From JAPKZH01 sp964537875 (GTDB lineage: Bacteria > Acidobacteriota > Aminicenantia > Aminicenantales > UBA4085): a DNA stretch of 16,176 nucleotides. Below, piece by piece: positions 7,533 to 15,009 of the stretch. The stretch covers positions 1-16,176 of the forward strand of contig CAZIDN010000077.1 in NCBI GenBank assembly GCA_964537875.1. The letters are read 5' to 3'. A program made the translations under genes and the position numbers. Under the pieces are notes generated by a model, which was given only the letters and a program-made list of their open reading frames with translations, was not told where the DNA came from and ran no database searches. How positions within the stretch are numbered: position 1 is the first letter of the stretch; each line of letters starts with the position of its first letter.

Positions 7533-9038
7533 TTAGCGGAACATCCACCGCAGCCAGCTTCGAAGGAAGAGCCGGAACGGCCGGCCTTTTCGACGGCCGT
7601 ACAAGAATTCATTAAGGGAAAGAAGGATTTCATATTTTGCCTTGGAATAGGGGAACCACCAGAATTTCCGGGACGATGTCAGGCGCCTGTCCCGGCTGAT
7701 GACCTTGAGGTTGGTCAATTCGGTGAGGGCTTCTCTCGAGAGCAGGCGTCCCCAACCGCTGTGTTTCGTCCCTCCCCAGGGAAACCCGGGAAGGCCGACG
7801 CTGCTGTCGTTGATCCAGACGATTCCGGCCTGGAGCCTGCGGGCGATCTCTTGGGCTCTCCGCAGATCCCGACTCCAGACCGAGGCTCCTAATCCAAAGC
7901 TGGATCGATTGGCCTCCTCCACGGCCTGGTCGATGGATTCGACCTCCCGGAGGCAAAGGATGGGACTGTCCCATTCTGCCTCCGGCGCGATAATTTTCAT
8001 CCGGGGTGTGACCTGGAATAGAATCATGGGACCTCTCGGCCTTTGGCTTGGACCATCGCCGATTTCGCCTTCAAGCGTCCATGCCGCAGCCCCTTTTTCT
8101 ACGGCGTCCCGAACGAGCCCTTCCATCCGATCGAACACGTCTCGTTTTTTTGCGGTCGCCATCTCGGTGTTTGGGTCAGAAGGATTTCCGGGCCTGATCT
8201 TTTTTACCTCCGCGAGAAGCAATGGCACAAAAGCCCGGCTCGTTTCGGATGTGAGGAAAACCCTCTTCGTTCCGACGCACGACGATCCCCCTGAATAAAA
8301 GGCGCTCCAGGCGATCCCCCTGGCTGCCAGAATCAAGTCGGCGTCGTCGGCGATGATGGCCGGGCCCATCCCGCCGAGCTCGAGGAGGCAGGGCTTGAAA
8401 AAACGCCCGCACAATTCGGAAATGATTCTTCCTGTTTCATAACTTCCCGTAAAAATCACCTTCCGGACGCTCTCGGCGGCGATGATCGACTCCACGGCCT
8501 TTGGGCCTCCTTCGATCACTTCGATCACTCCCTCGGGGAATCCAGAATCATGAAAAAGGCGGCGAAGGAACTCCGCAGTCCGAGGACAACGCTCGGAAGG
8601 TTTGAGAATCACGCTGTTGCCGCAAAACAGGGCTGCGCCCGCCTGCATCACGGGAAGCGAAAAAGGAAAATTGGAAGGCCCGATGACGGCGATCAGGCCG
8701 AGCGGTTCATAGCAGATTCGGTTGGATTTCGTCCAGAACCCGGGCCGCCAGTAGCGAAATTTTTTATCCGCCAGCCAGCCGGGATAGGCCTTTTCGATGA
8801 ACCGGATCATTTCCAGGGCGGGGGTGATTTCCTGGCTGACGGCTTCCGTGATGGGTTGGTCCGTTTCTTCGGCCAGAAGAGCGGCCAGTTCCTTCTGCCG
8901 TTCCACAATCAGGGACCGCAGTCTCTTGAAGAGGATTTTCCTTTCGGCGACGGGCGCGGACGCCCACAAGGAAAAAGCGCGGCCGGCCCGGTCAAGAGGG
9001 CCGGTCACGGCGGGCGGAGCGCTGTGTTCGTTATCCAT
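7533..9038 (-). CDS. NAD(P)-dependent aldehyde dehydrogenase with basic aromatic C-terminal tail
   Basis: Oxidises an aldehyde to the carboxylic acid. All core motifs are present in 501 residues: GPSNFPFSLP (120-129), cofactor Lys146 in ILKPSE, FTGSYETG (196-203), general base Glu220 in LLELGG, and nucleophile Cys254 in GGSSCVGTKRV. A canonical GLPGFPWGGTKHSGWGR lies near the C-terminus. After the usual WWFPYS segment the protein ends in an unusual tail rich in Arg, Trp and Phe (RPFRLFLRSWLRWMFR), a likely amphipathic membrane-binding helix like the membrane-anchored fatty aldehyde dehydrogenases. The ATG has an AGGAAAAG ribosome site and lies 18 bases after the decarboxylase-like gene, so it is the last member of the coupled operon. 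A lipid-derived or amine-derived aldehyde is the likely substrate. That is inferred from the tail and neighbours; the subfamily is not certain. Confidence 0.9.
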   Translation of the reverse strand: MDNEHSAPPAVTGPLDRAGRAFSLWASAPVAERKILFKRLRSLIVERQKELAALLAEETDQPITEAVSQEITPALEMIRFIEKAYPGWLADKKFRYWRPGFWTKSNRICYEPLGLIAVIGPSNFPFSLPVMQAGAALFCGNSVILKPSERCPRTAEFLRRLFHDSGFPEGVIEVIEGGPKAVESIIAAESVRKVIFTGSYETGRIISELCGRFFKPCLLELGGMGPAIIADDADLILAARGIAWSAFYSGGSSCVGTKRVFLTSETSRAFVPLLLAEVKKIRPGNPSDPNTEMATAKKRDVFDRMEGLVRDAVEKGAAAWTLEGEIGDGPSQRPRGPMILFQVTPRMKIIAPEAEWDSPILCLREVESIDQAVEEANRSSFGLGASVWSRDLRRAQEIARRLQAGIVWINDSSVGLPGFPWGGTKHSGWGRLLSREALTELTNLKVISRDRRLTSSRKFWWFPYSKAKYEILLSLNEFLYGRRKGRPFRLFLRSWLRWMFR

Positions 9039-9056
9039 CTTTTCCTGGTCCTTGAC

Positions 9057-10424
9057 CTAAAAAGGGATATCCCTGGCGATAAGGTCTTCGAATGTTTCGC
9101 GCCTCCGGATGAGGAGGGGAGCGCCGTTTTCAAGCATAACAACGGCAGGACGGGGTCCGGCAAAATTGTTTCCGAGCGAAGTGAAATACGCCCCCGTATC
9201 CATCACGGCCAATATGTCGCCGGGCGAAAGAGGAGGAAGCCTCCGTTGGAAGGAGACCAGATCGAGCGGGGTCGGCAGGTTGCCGAAGATATTATATTTT
9301 GCCAGTTGTGCGTGATCGGGCTTGTTGGCCACGAAAATCTCGTGGTATTCGCAGATCAAGATCTGGGACAGGCTCATCGCGCCGCCGTCACAAAAAACAG
9401 AGTTTGGGCCTTTGCTCCGTTCCCGGACGGAATTGACCGTCAGCAGAAGGACCTGGGATGATCCGCTCAAGGCTCTGCCCGGTTCGATGAAAATCTTCGG
9501 AAGCGGAATCCCCCTGCTTTGAGCATACTCCTGGAGTTGGCCGGCGCAGGCTCGGGCGACTTCTCTCAGGAGGTTGGGCCGGTTCTTCGCGGCGGGCGGC
9601 TCTTGAGGCCTGTTCCAGAGGAAAAGGCGGGCGGCTTCCCAGGCGTTGATTTCTTTAAGGGTTGGAATGTTGAAGCCGCCTCCGATGTCCAGGATTTCCG
9701 GAGAAAAACCGTTTTCGAGGAGGCTGTCCATGAAGCCCAGGCTGTTGGCCAGGGCTTCTTGATAGGGGGCGGCGCTGGAAATACCCGTGCCGATGTGAAA
9801 ATGAAGGCCGCGGAACGCGAAAAGATCCCGATGCGCCCTCAAAAATTCCAGCGTGTCGCCCCATTCTTCGCTCGAGCGCCTGAACCCGATGGGACTTGAC
9901 GATGACCCGGTTGTGGTTGTGAACTGAAGCCTTCTTTTTCTGAGGCCCGGATTGATCCTCAAGCCGATGTTGGCTTTTTTGCCGAGCTTTTCCGCGATGT
10001 CCCTGAGCGAGCGAAGTTCGGCGATCGTTTCCACATTGATCATGCCGGCTCCGGATTCGACGGCTCGGCTGAGAAGCGCTTTGGGTTTCAGAGTGCCGTT
10101 GACAAGAATCTTGTCTCCCCCCAGGCCGAGTTTTCCAGCCAGCCACATTTCAAACTCGGAGATGACTTCGGCACCCACGCCGGCGGCGGTCAACACTTGG
10201 AGGGCGCGAGGGAGCGGGTTGGTTTTGAAAGAAAAGAAAATGTCCGCTTCGAGGCCTTCTGCATGAAACGCCGCTTTCATCTCGGCGCATGAACGCTCCA
10301 GCCTTTTCCGGCTGACGACAAAAAGCGGAGTCCCGTAGCGGGCGGCCAGCTCGACGAGGTTGTGTCCGTCCCAGTAGAGGTCCTTGCCAAGACGGCCCAG
10401 GTTCCAGCGCTCCATGCCGCTCAT
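9057..10424 (-). CDS. fold-III PLP-dependent decarboxylase-like protein (DAP/ornithine decarboxylase superfamily)
   Basis: A 455-residue alanine-racemase-fold enzyme related to diaminopimelate (LysA) and BtrK-type decarboxylases. Visible landmarks are PLP Lys67 in FFSFKTNP, HFHIGTG (208-214), the glycine loop LDIGGG (245-250), phosphate-binding EPGRAL (314-319) and the C-terminal cofactor Tyr in DTGAY (409-413). The active-site loop that in most relatives reads GPLCTP or CESGD reads GNLPTPLD here, with Pro384 in place of the nucleophilic or gating Cys, so the reaction may differ from simple decarboxylation. The true start is the ATG at 10424. It overlaps the permease stop as ATGA, and homology begins there (ERWNLG, then YGTPLFVVS). 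The frame stays open upstream, but only as a shadow of the permease gene. In this operon it may provide an amino or amine headgroup or modify one. Confidence 0.88.
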   Translation of the reverse strand: MSGMERWNLGRLGKDLYWDGHNLVELAARYGTPLFVVSRKRLERSCAEMKAAFHAEGLEADIFFSFKTNPLPRALQVLTAAGVGAEVISEFEMWLAGKLGLGGDKILVNGTLKPKALLSRAVESGAGMINVETIAELRSLRDIAEKLGKKANIGLRINPGLRKRRLQFTTTTGSSSSPIGFRRSSEEWGDTLEFLRAHRDLFAFRGLHFHIGTGISSAAPYQEALANSLGFMDSLLENGFSPEILDIGGGFNIPTLKEINAWEAARLFLWNRPQEPPAAKNRPNLLREVARACAGQLQEYAQSRGIPLPKIFIEPGRALSGSSQVLLLTVNSVRERSKGPNSVFCDGGAMSLSQILICEYHEIFVANKPDHAQLAKYNIFGNLPTPLDLVSFQRRLPPLSPGDILAVMDTGAYFTSLGNNFAGPRPAVVMLENGAPLLIRRRETFEDLIARDIPF

Positions 10425-11185
10425 TTTCGGATCCTCATTCTCCAGCCGAAGATCAGCATGGCCCCGATCAGGAGGACGGTGCCATAGGCCAGACTCCCCA
10501 AAAGCGGCTGGACAATGGAATGGCCTGTGAAGGCCGAGACCATGCTCAGTTGCGAAGGGAAGTAGCCGGGAAGATAACGAATGATGGCTTTGTTCTGGGC
10601 TTCGGCATAATAGATGGGATTCTGGAGCCAGCCGACGTCGAAGTTGGCCAAGAGCACGATGAACAGAATTCCTTCCAGCTCCCGCTTGAAAATGGCGCCG
10701 ACAAGCATTCCGTAGCAGCCATACACATACCCGCCCATCATGAACCCTGCCAGAACGAGCGGGAATCGGCGGGGGGAAAAAAGCAGGGGAAGCATGGCGC
10801 CCACATAGCATCCGACGCCGACGATGACGCATAGGAGAACGGCGAACTTGGAGAGAAGAATTTCGGACGTGTTGAAGCCGCACAAGACGAGTCTCCGGTT
10901 TTCGACGGCATGCTTTTGGGTGAGGTTGAGGGCCAGAAAGGATGTCAGGATGCCTACCGCCGCCAGCCCGATAAAAATGAGAGCCTCGTTCCGCTGGCTG
11001 ACTGTGAGGAAGGCCGATTCTGAAATCGAGGCCAGCTTGAATGCGATCTGGCGGTGCGTTGTAACCAGGAAAATGACGGCATAGAAGAGGGTGGGGATGA
11101 TGAAAAAAAGAAGGAAGGCGATCCGGTGGCGAAGAAGCTCCTTGGCGGTCATGATCCAGCCGGTTTGAAAATGCCTCAGGCGCAT
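10421..11185 (-). CDS. ABC-2 type transporter permease
   Basis: A 254-residue integral membrane subunit with about six hydrophobic helices (roughly 22-42, 68-88, 110-136, 140-163, 169-186, 225-247). The amphipathic N-terminal segment (GWIMTAKELLRHRIAFLLFF) is typical of ABC-2 exporters, and there is an extracellular loop between helices 5 and 6 (WLQNPIYYAEAQNKA). The gene overlaps the ATPase by 10 bases and the decarboxylase-like gene by 4, so translation of all three is coupled. Its natural partner is the adjacent ATPase, and the pair would form a dimeric exporter or flippase. The cargo is unknown, though a lipid or lipid-linked product fits the operon. The DNA is unusually open in other frames, but the hydrophobic pattern and gene junctions support this frame. 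Confidence 0.85.
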   Translation of the reverse strand: MRLRHFQTGWIMTAKELLRHRIAFLLFFIIPTLFYAVIFLVTTHRQIAFKLASISESAFLTVSQRNEALIFIGLAAVGILTSFLALNLTQKHAVENRRLVLCGFNTSEILLSKFAVLLCVIVGVGCYVGAMLPLLFSPRRFPLVLAGFMMGGYVYGCYGMLVGAIFKRELEGILFIVLLANFDVGWLQNPIYYAEAQNKAIIRYLPGYFPSQLSMVSAFTGHSIVQPLLGSLAYGTVLLIGAMLIFGWRMRIRK

Positions 11186-11805
11186 TGAAGGATTCCTCCC
11201 TTGAGCTCGAAGACGACGTCGAACTTGGACCGGTCATAGACGAAATGGGAAACAATCAGAATGCCCGTTCCGTTCGATTTCATCTCTTCGGCGTAATCCC
11301 AAAAATGAACATAGGTCTCCCAATCGAAGCCCGAATACGGTTCATCAAGGATCAGGAGCAAGGGGGAGTGAAGAACGGCCAGAGAGAAATTCAGCTTTTG
11401 CTTCGTCCCGCCGCTCAGGTGGGAGACGAGTGTCTTTTCGTACGTCTCGAACCTGAACCGTTTGAGAAGCCATTCTTTTTTGGCCTTCCAGCTCCCTGAA
11501 TGCTTTCCGTTCCCGAGACCGTAGGCAGCGCCAAAATAGGCGAAATTTTCTTCGACGGTCAATGTCTCGAAAATCGATAAATCCTGCGGACAATAGCCCG
11601 TGGCAACCTTTTTGATGACTTGCCCGGAGTCGGGCGAAATCCAGCCCACGATGATTTTAAGAAGGGTGCTCTTGCCGGCCCCGTTTTCGCCCGTGATTCC
11701 GACAATCTGGCCAGGCTGAATACAGAACGTGACATCCTTCAGCACGGGATGCCGGCCGAATGATTTGGCCACGTGCAGGACTTCAAGGACGTTCTCAGGA
11801 TTCAT
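11176..11805 (-). CDS. ABC transporter ATP-binding protein
   Basis: A 209-residue nucleotide-binding subunit with a full motif set: Walker A GENGAGKST (39-47), Q-loop Gln74, signature LSGGTKQKL (130-138), Walker B LLLILDEP (149-156), D-loop Asp161 and switch His187. It is short for an ABC-2 ATPase because it ends soon after the H-loop, without a C-terminal regulatory extension. It should energise the permease encoded directly downstream (10-base overlap). A GGAG ribosome site lies 9 bases before the ATG, and the start is 12 bases after the PAP2 stop. Confidence 0.93.
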   Translation of the reverse strand: MNPENVLEVLHVAKSFGRHPVLKDVTFCIQPGQIVGITGENGAGKSTLLKIIVGWISPDSGQVIKKVATGYCPQDLSIFETLTVEENFAYFGAAYGLGNGKHSGSWKAKKEWLLKRFRFETYEKTLVSHLSGGTKQKLNFSLAVLHSPLLLILDEPYSGFDWETYVHFWDYAEEMKSNGTGILIVSHFVYDRSKFDVVFELKGGILQCA

Positions 11806-11817
11806 GGGCTTCGTCTC

Positions 11818-12561
11818 CTACCATGGGATCCATTTCTTCCAGACGATGTCCGCCGCGAGCAGGATGATGGCCAAAAGTAAAAGGGCAAGCGGAGCCGTTC
11901 GTCTCATCATTTGCTTAAACGCCGGGCGGGCTTCCTGGCGCGGGTCGGCAAGTCGCGGATAGAGAAAACTTGCCGCACCCCAGGCTCCGCCTGCCCAAAT
12001 AAATCCAGCCGCGGCATCAATGATCAAGTGCTGTTTTACGAAAATCGTGGAAAAGGTAATTAAAATGGCGAGGAAGAGCACCAGGAAATCTCCCAACCGA
12101 CTCAACCGCTGTTTGCGGCAGGCTAGATAGACAATCCAGGTGAAGGCGACATGAAGGCTCGGAAGTTTGTTCGCGCCGGGATTGAAGTCGTAGGTATATT
12201 CTAGGAATAGGATGCGTTCGGAGAAACTATGGCCCAAGACCGGCTTTGGATAAGCAATGGGAAAGGTGACATAGACGATGTAGGCCAGGAGGTTGGCGAT
12301 GATGACAGCCAGCAGGGCTCGGTTGAACCTGTGCCAGTCTTTGAGGACAAAAAGAGGAAGAAAGGGGAAAATATAACAGATCTCGTAGGGCCAGATGAAC
12401 GCCGCGATCAGAGGGATCCGCTGGTCCCAGGCCGATGTCATGTCGAGCCCGGGCAGTTGAACCGCATAGCGCCCTACCAGCTGGAAGGAGACAATCCAGA
12501 GCGCATAAAAAATCAGGCTGGCCTTCAGGAAAAATGCGCGGTCCGGATTCGTCCTTACCAT
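11818..12561 (-). CDS. PAP2-superfamily lipid phosphatase/phosphotransferase (IPC-synthase-like)
   Basis: A 247-residue polytopic membrane protein. The catalytic elements are KLPSLH (132-137, His137) and the helix STIFVKQHLIIDAAAG (171-186) with His178 and Asp182, the His-His-Asp set of the PAP2 fold. The first phosphatase motif (KxxxxxxRP) is not obvious, and the spacing and sequence resemble the PAP2_3 branch, which includes inositol-phosphorylceramide synthases (Aur1 type). Such enzymes move a phospho-headgroup between lipids or release phosphate from a phospholipid. Hydrophobic segments flank these motifs, and a C-terminal helix (about 224-240) ends in WKKWIPW. The start overlaps the fused methyltransferase-Lgt gene by 7 bases. 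In this operon it could supply diacylglycerol or exchange headgroups. The direction of the reaction is unknown. Confidence 0.85.
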   Translation of the reverse strand: MVRTNPDRAFFLKASLIFYALWIVSFQLVGRYAVQLPGLDMTSAWDQRIPLIAAFIWPYEICYIFPFLPLFVLKDWHRFNRALLAVIIANLLAYIVYVTFPIAYPKPVLGHSFSERILFLEYTYDFNPGANKLPSLHVAFTWIVYLACRKQRLSRLGDFLVLFLAILITFSTIFVKQHLIIDAAAGFIWAGGAWGAASFLYPRLADPRQEARPAFKQMMRRTAPLALLLLAIILLAADIVWKKWIPW

Positions 12562-14042
12562 GTTCCGATCCTCTTCCAGTGAAAGCTCGTGACAAAGAAA
12601 ACACCGAGGCCGATCAAAAGTGTGATGGGGGCGAGCGACAAGCCTTGGACAAAGGCCTGGCCATTCCAGGGCCGGGGCGAATGACCGGTGATGACCGGCG
12701 AGAGGGAGAAAAGAAGGGCCAGACCGAAAAGGAACATAACGGCGCAGCTCAGATGTCCCTCGTTGAAGTGCTCGTGAAACCGGAGTCTCCGTTCGCGGAA
12801 AAACTCGATGAACGTCCGGCCGACGGGGTAGATGAGGAAGACCATGGCCGTCAGGAAGCCGGCTGGCAGTCTTTTGAAGGCCAAGCCGTTCAACAGGACG
12901 AAGAGAAGGAGTCCTTCCAGAGATGAAAAAGCCTGGGTGGGATAGCAGAGGGCCTCTTTTTTGCCGGTAAGGCGCAGCACCTTAGCCTGGGGATTCTGAT
13001 AAAGGATTCCCCAGTGCAAGGAAGCTTTTCCCCAGCAACAGCCGTACGTTACGCAGCCCATCCTTCCGATGGCGTAATTGATGAACGTGCCCCTGACGAC
13101 GACGTCCGTGATCATCAAGGCCGGATAGTGAAACCTCCAGGCGAAGAGGGCGGAAGCGAAGATGAGCCCGAAGAATGCGCCGAAGGAGACGAAGCCGTTG
13201 TTTTTGATGCCGAGCCAGGGCTGGCGGATGAGTTCTCTCCAGTGCCCCAACCACCAGAAGAAGTAACCGAAAAACGAAGCCGAGAGCATCGTCCCAAAAA
13301 GAAAGACGGCCACATGGCCTTTCGGAAGACCCTGGATGAGAAAAAGCGTTGTCACGTGCTGGACGAACAGAAAGGCTCCTGTCATCACAAATAGCCCGTT
13401 GGTGACGAGGATCAGGTTGCCCCGGCGAAAGAGAATCGTCCGGCGGGCGATCCTCGTCAAGCCCGCGCAAATTTTTTTGAAAACCGGCCTGAAGATGACG
13501 GCTAACTGGTGGCCCATCTTTTTAGGGAAAACCATGGGCGTCGTTTCCATATACGTTCGATAGGAATCTCCGAATCGCTTGATCAGACCTGGTTCTTCGT
13601 AGAACCGGGCGTAGATGATCCAGCCGGCCAAGAGCAGGGGAGAACTGAAGGCCAGCGACCAGAACGATCCGATCAGGAGGGACAGTCCGGCAAAGGCCGC
13701 GTTAAAGCCCAGGTAGATCGGGTGGCGGAAATATTTGTAGATGCCGTTGGCGACGAACTGGCTGGGAGGGAGGTGAGAAATCGGCAGGCCTCTCCCTTGG
13801 ATCCAGAGCTGACCCATGCTGGCGGCCAGGAGCGAGAAACCGCAAACGACCAGGCTCCATCCGAAGATTGTGCTCGCCGCCGCAGCGGACATGGCCACGG
13901 GCGCGAGCATGTCTAAACGAAGTCCGACGGCCAATAAAAATACAGGAAGAAAAAGCCAAAAAATGAAAATGTAGAGCAGAATGATGGCCAGCACGCTCCA
14001 ATGCGACTTTGGATGGACATCTAGAATTAGCGTGTTTTCCAT
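12555..14042 (-). CDS. fusion: ICMT/PEMT-type membrane methyltransferase + Lgt-like diacylglyceryl transferase domain
   Basis: A 495-residue, many-helix protein with two recognisable enzymes in one chain. Residues about 15-175 match the isoprenylcysteine carboxyl methyltransferase/phospholipid methyltransferase family: GIYKYFRHPIYLGF (100-113) and EEPGLIKRFGDSY (149-161), the S-adenosylmethionine-binding signatures. Residues about 205-490 match the Lgt (prolipoprotein diacylglyceryl transferase) family in its Cys-rich branch: NYAIGRMGCVTYGCCWG (322-338), YPTQAFSSLEG (367-377, for the usual HPTQ-YE) and GRTFIEFFRE (408-417). Lgt proper moves diacylglyceryl from phosphatidylglycerol to a cysteine. 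Here the acceptor may be a small molecule or lipid that is also methylated. The start overlaps the CrtC-like gene by 16 bases with no strong ribosome site, implying coupled translation. No stop or frameshift separates the halves. Confidence 0.87.
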   Translation of the reverse strand: MENTLILDVHPKSHWSVLAIILLYIFIFWLFLPVFLLAVGLRLDMLAPVAMSAAAASTIFGWSLVVCGFSLLAASMGQLWIQGRGLPISHLPPSQFVANGIYKYFRHPIYLGFNAAFAGLSLLIGSFWSLAFSSPLLLAGWIIYARFYEEPGLIKRFGDSYRTYMETTPMVFPKKMGHQLAVIFRPVFKKICAGLTRIARRTILFRRGNLILVTNGLFVMTGAFLFVQHVTTLFLIQGLPKGHVAVFLFGTMLSASFFGYFFWWLGHWRELIRQPWLGIKNNGFVSFGAFFGLIFASALFAWRFHYPALMITDVVVRGTFINYAIGRMGCVTYGCCWGKASLHWGILYQNPQAKVLRLTGKKEALCYPTQAFSSLEGLLLFVLLNGLAFKRLPAGFLTAMVFLIYPVGRTFIEFFRERRLRFHEHFNEGHLSCAVMFLFGLALLFSLSPVITGHSPRPWNGQAFVQGLSLAPITLLIGLGVFFVTSFHWKRIGTW

Positions 14043-14959
14043 CGCCAGAGCACTCTTTCATGGATGGCCACCCCATCCCAAATTTTTTGGCCGTCGGAAA
14101 GCCGGGCTTCCGAGAGCATCTTTTTTTCCTGCGGATTGCCGGCGATCCGCGCCAGTGCGTTCCTCAAGAAAGAGGACCGGATCCGATCCGAGGTGGTGAT
14201 AGGACTCTCTTCGATGATGCACCGCCGCTTGAGGAGAAGAGTCCAACCGCCCTTGGCGATCCGTGTTTCCTCGTCTCCGTTGTTTGTTTGGAGAGCATAC
14301 TGTTGGTTGTCTTCCGATTCTGACACCGTGTCCTCAAGCTGAGACGGTCTGTCTGCATTGGCGCCAGCGCTCAGTCGGATATTTTGAATGACATTTCTTT
14401 TTTTCGTCGTGATCTGGTTGAAGACGATCGTCCGTCCGCCACAGTGGGCTCTTCCCCAAATGAGCTCGGCGAGAGGCAGCCGCCACGGAGAAATGTTTGT
14501 CTCGACGATGTCCTGATAGCCGAAGCCGTTGATTTTGAGGACTTGGAAGGTGTTCTTGATGGTGCCTTCGACCCTGGCCGAAGGTTGAGGAACGTGCCAT
14601 TTGAGAAATCCCCTCTTTTTCTTTAGGAGAAGGGCGTCTTTGGCCGGGATCCATTCCTTATCGAGAGAAAAATAGTGGAGGTCGATCGTGAAGTGGTTCA
14701 GCTCCATATGGATTTTCGCACGCCCGTTCTGCTGAATGAGAAAATGGGGGCCCAGGGCGAGCTTCCCTTCGGCATTTGGAGAGGAATATTCTGTCTTGAT
14801 GGAATCCTGCATAAGGTCGTCGCCCGGCAAGGTCAAATGGGCCGAAACGAGGCCTTGGCTTTTTCCAAAGATTTGGTAGGTAATAAAGTAGGCATAGAAG
14901 GTCTCGCCCCTGTCTGTGGCGAAGTCGAAATACCATTTTTTCATGTAAAAGGCGGTCAT
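14027..14959 (-). CDS. CrtC/AttH-like lipocalin-fold protein
   Basis: A 310-residue protein without signal peptide or membrane spans. It resembles the carotenoid 1,2-hydratase (CrtC)/AttH/tocopherol-cyclase-like superfamily, a double lipocalin-like barrel that binds lipophilic ligands. Supporting segments are KWYFDFATDRG (8-18), WHVPQPSARVEGTI (121-134), GFGYQD (145-150, where CrtC has a GYHDHNWG-like motif) and AELIWGRAHCGGRTIVF (164-180). The catalytic-looking His/Asp cluster of CrtC is only partly conserved, so hydratase activity is doubtful and lipid binding or cyclisation is equally possible. Insertion of an acidic, Gln-rich stretch (205-232) is unusual. The ATG has an excellent AGGAGG site at 6 bases and overlaps the stop of a 17-codon leader ORF. 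This is the first substantial gene of the operon. Confidence 0.8.
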   Translation of the reverse strand: MTAFYMKKWYFDFATDRGETFYAYFITYQIFGKSQGLVSAHLTLPGDDLMQDSIKTEYSSPNAEGKLALGPHFLIQQNGRAKIHMELNHFTIDLHYFSLDKEWIPAKDALLLKKKRGFLKWHVPQPSARVEGTIKNTFQVLKINGFGYQDIVETNISPWRLPLAELIWGRAHCGGRTIVFNQITTKKRNVIQNIRLSAGANADRPSQLEDTVSESEDNQQYALQTNNGDEETRIAKGGWTLLLKRRCIIEESPITTSDRIRSSFLRNALARIAGNPQEKKMLSEARLSDGQKIWDGVAIHERVLWRWKTR

Positions 14960-15009
14960 GGCTGGCCTCCTTTGCGGTTGGCGGTCGTTTGAACTTTTGA
15001 CTCGCTCAT
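14956..15009 (-). CDS. 17-codon leader ORF overlapping the first operon gene
   Basis: An ATG at 15009 with GGAG 9 bases upstream opens a 17-residue ORF (MSESKVQTTANRKGGQP). Its TGA overlaps the CrtC-like ATG as ATGA, and the AGGAGG for the next gene lies inside it. This is the arrangement used for translational coupling by leader peptides, or it could be the stub of a deleted gene. There is no run of one amino-acid codon, so classical attenuation is not suggested. Confidence 0.35.
   Translation of the reverse strand: MSESKVQTTANRKGGQP

Noticed and set aside
8550..9461. 303-codon ORF antisense to the aldehyde dehydrogenase and decarboxylase-like genes
   Set aside because: It spans the junction of two well-supported genes on the other strand and has no recognisable domain.
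10425..11255. 277-codon in-frame extension upstream of the decarboxylase-like start
   Set aside because: It lies wholly inside the ABC permease gene in another frame, has low-complexity Ser/Pro/His/Arg-rich content, and homology starts only at the ATG at 10424.
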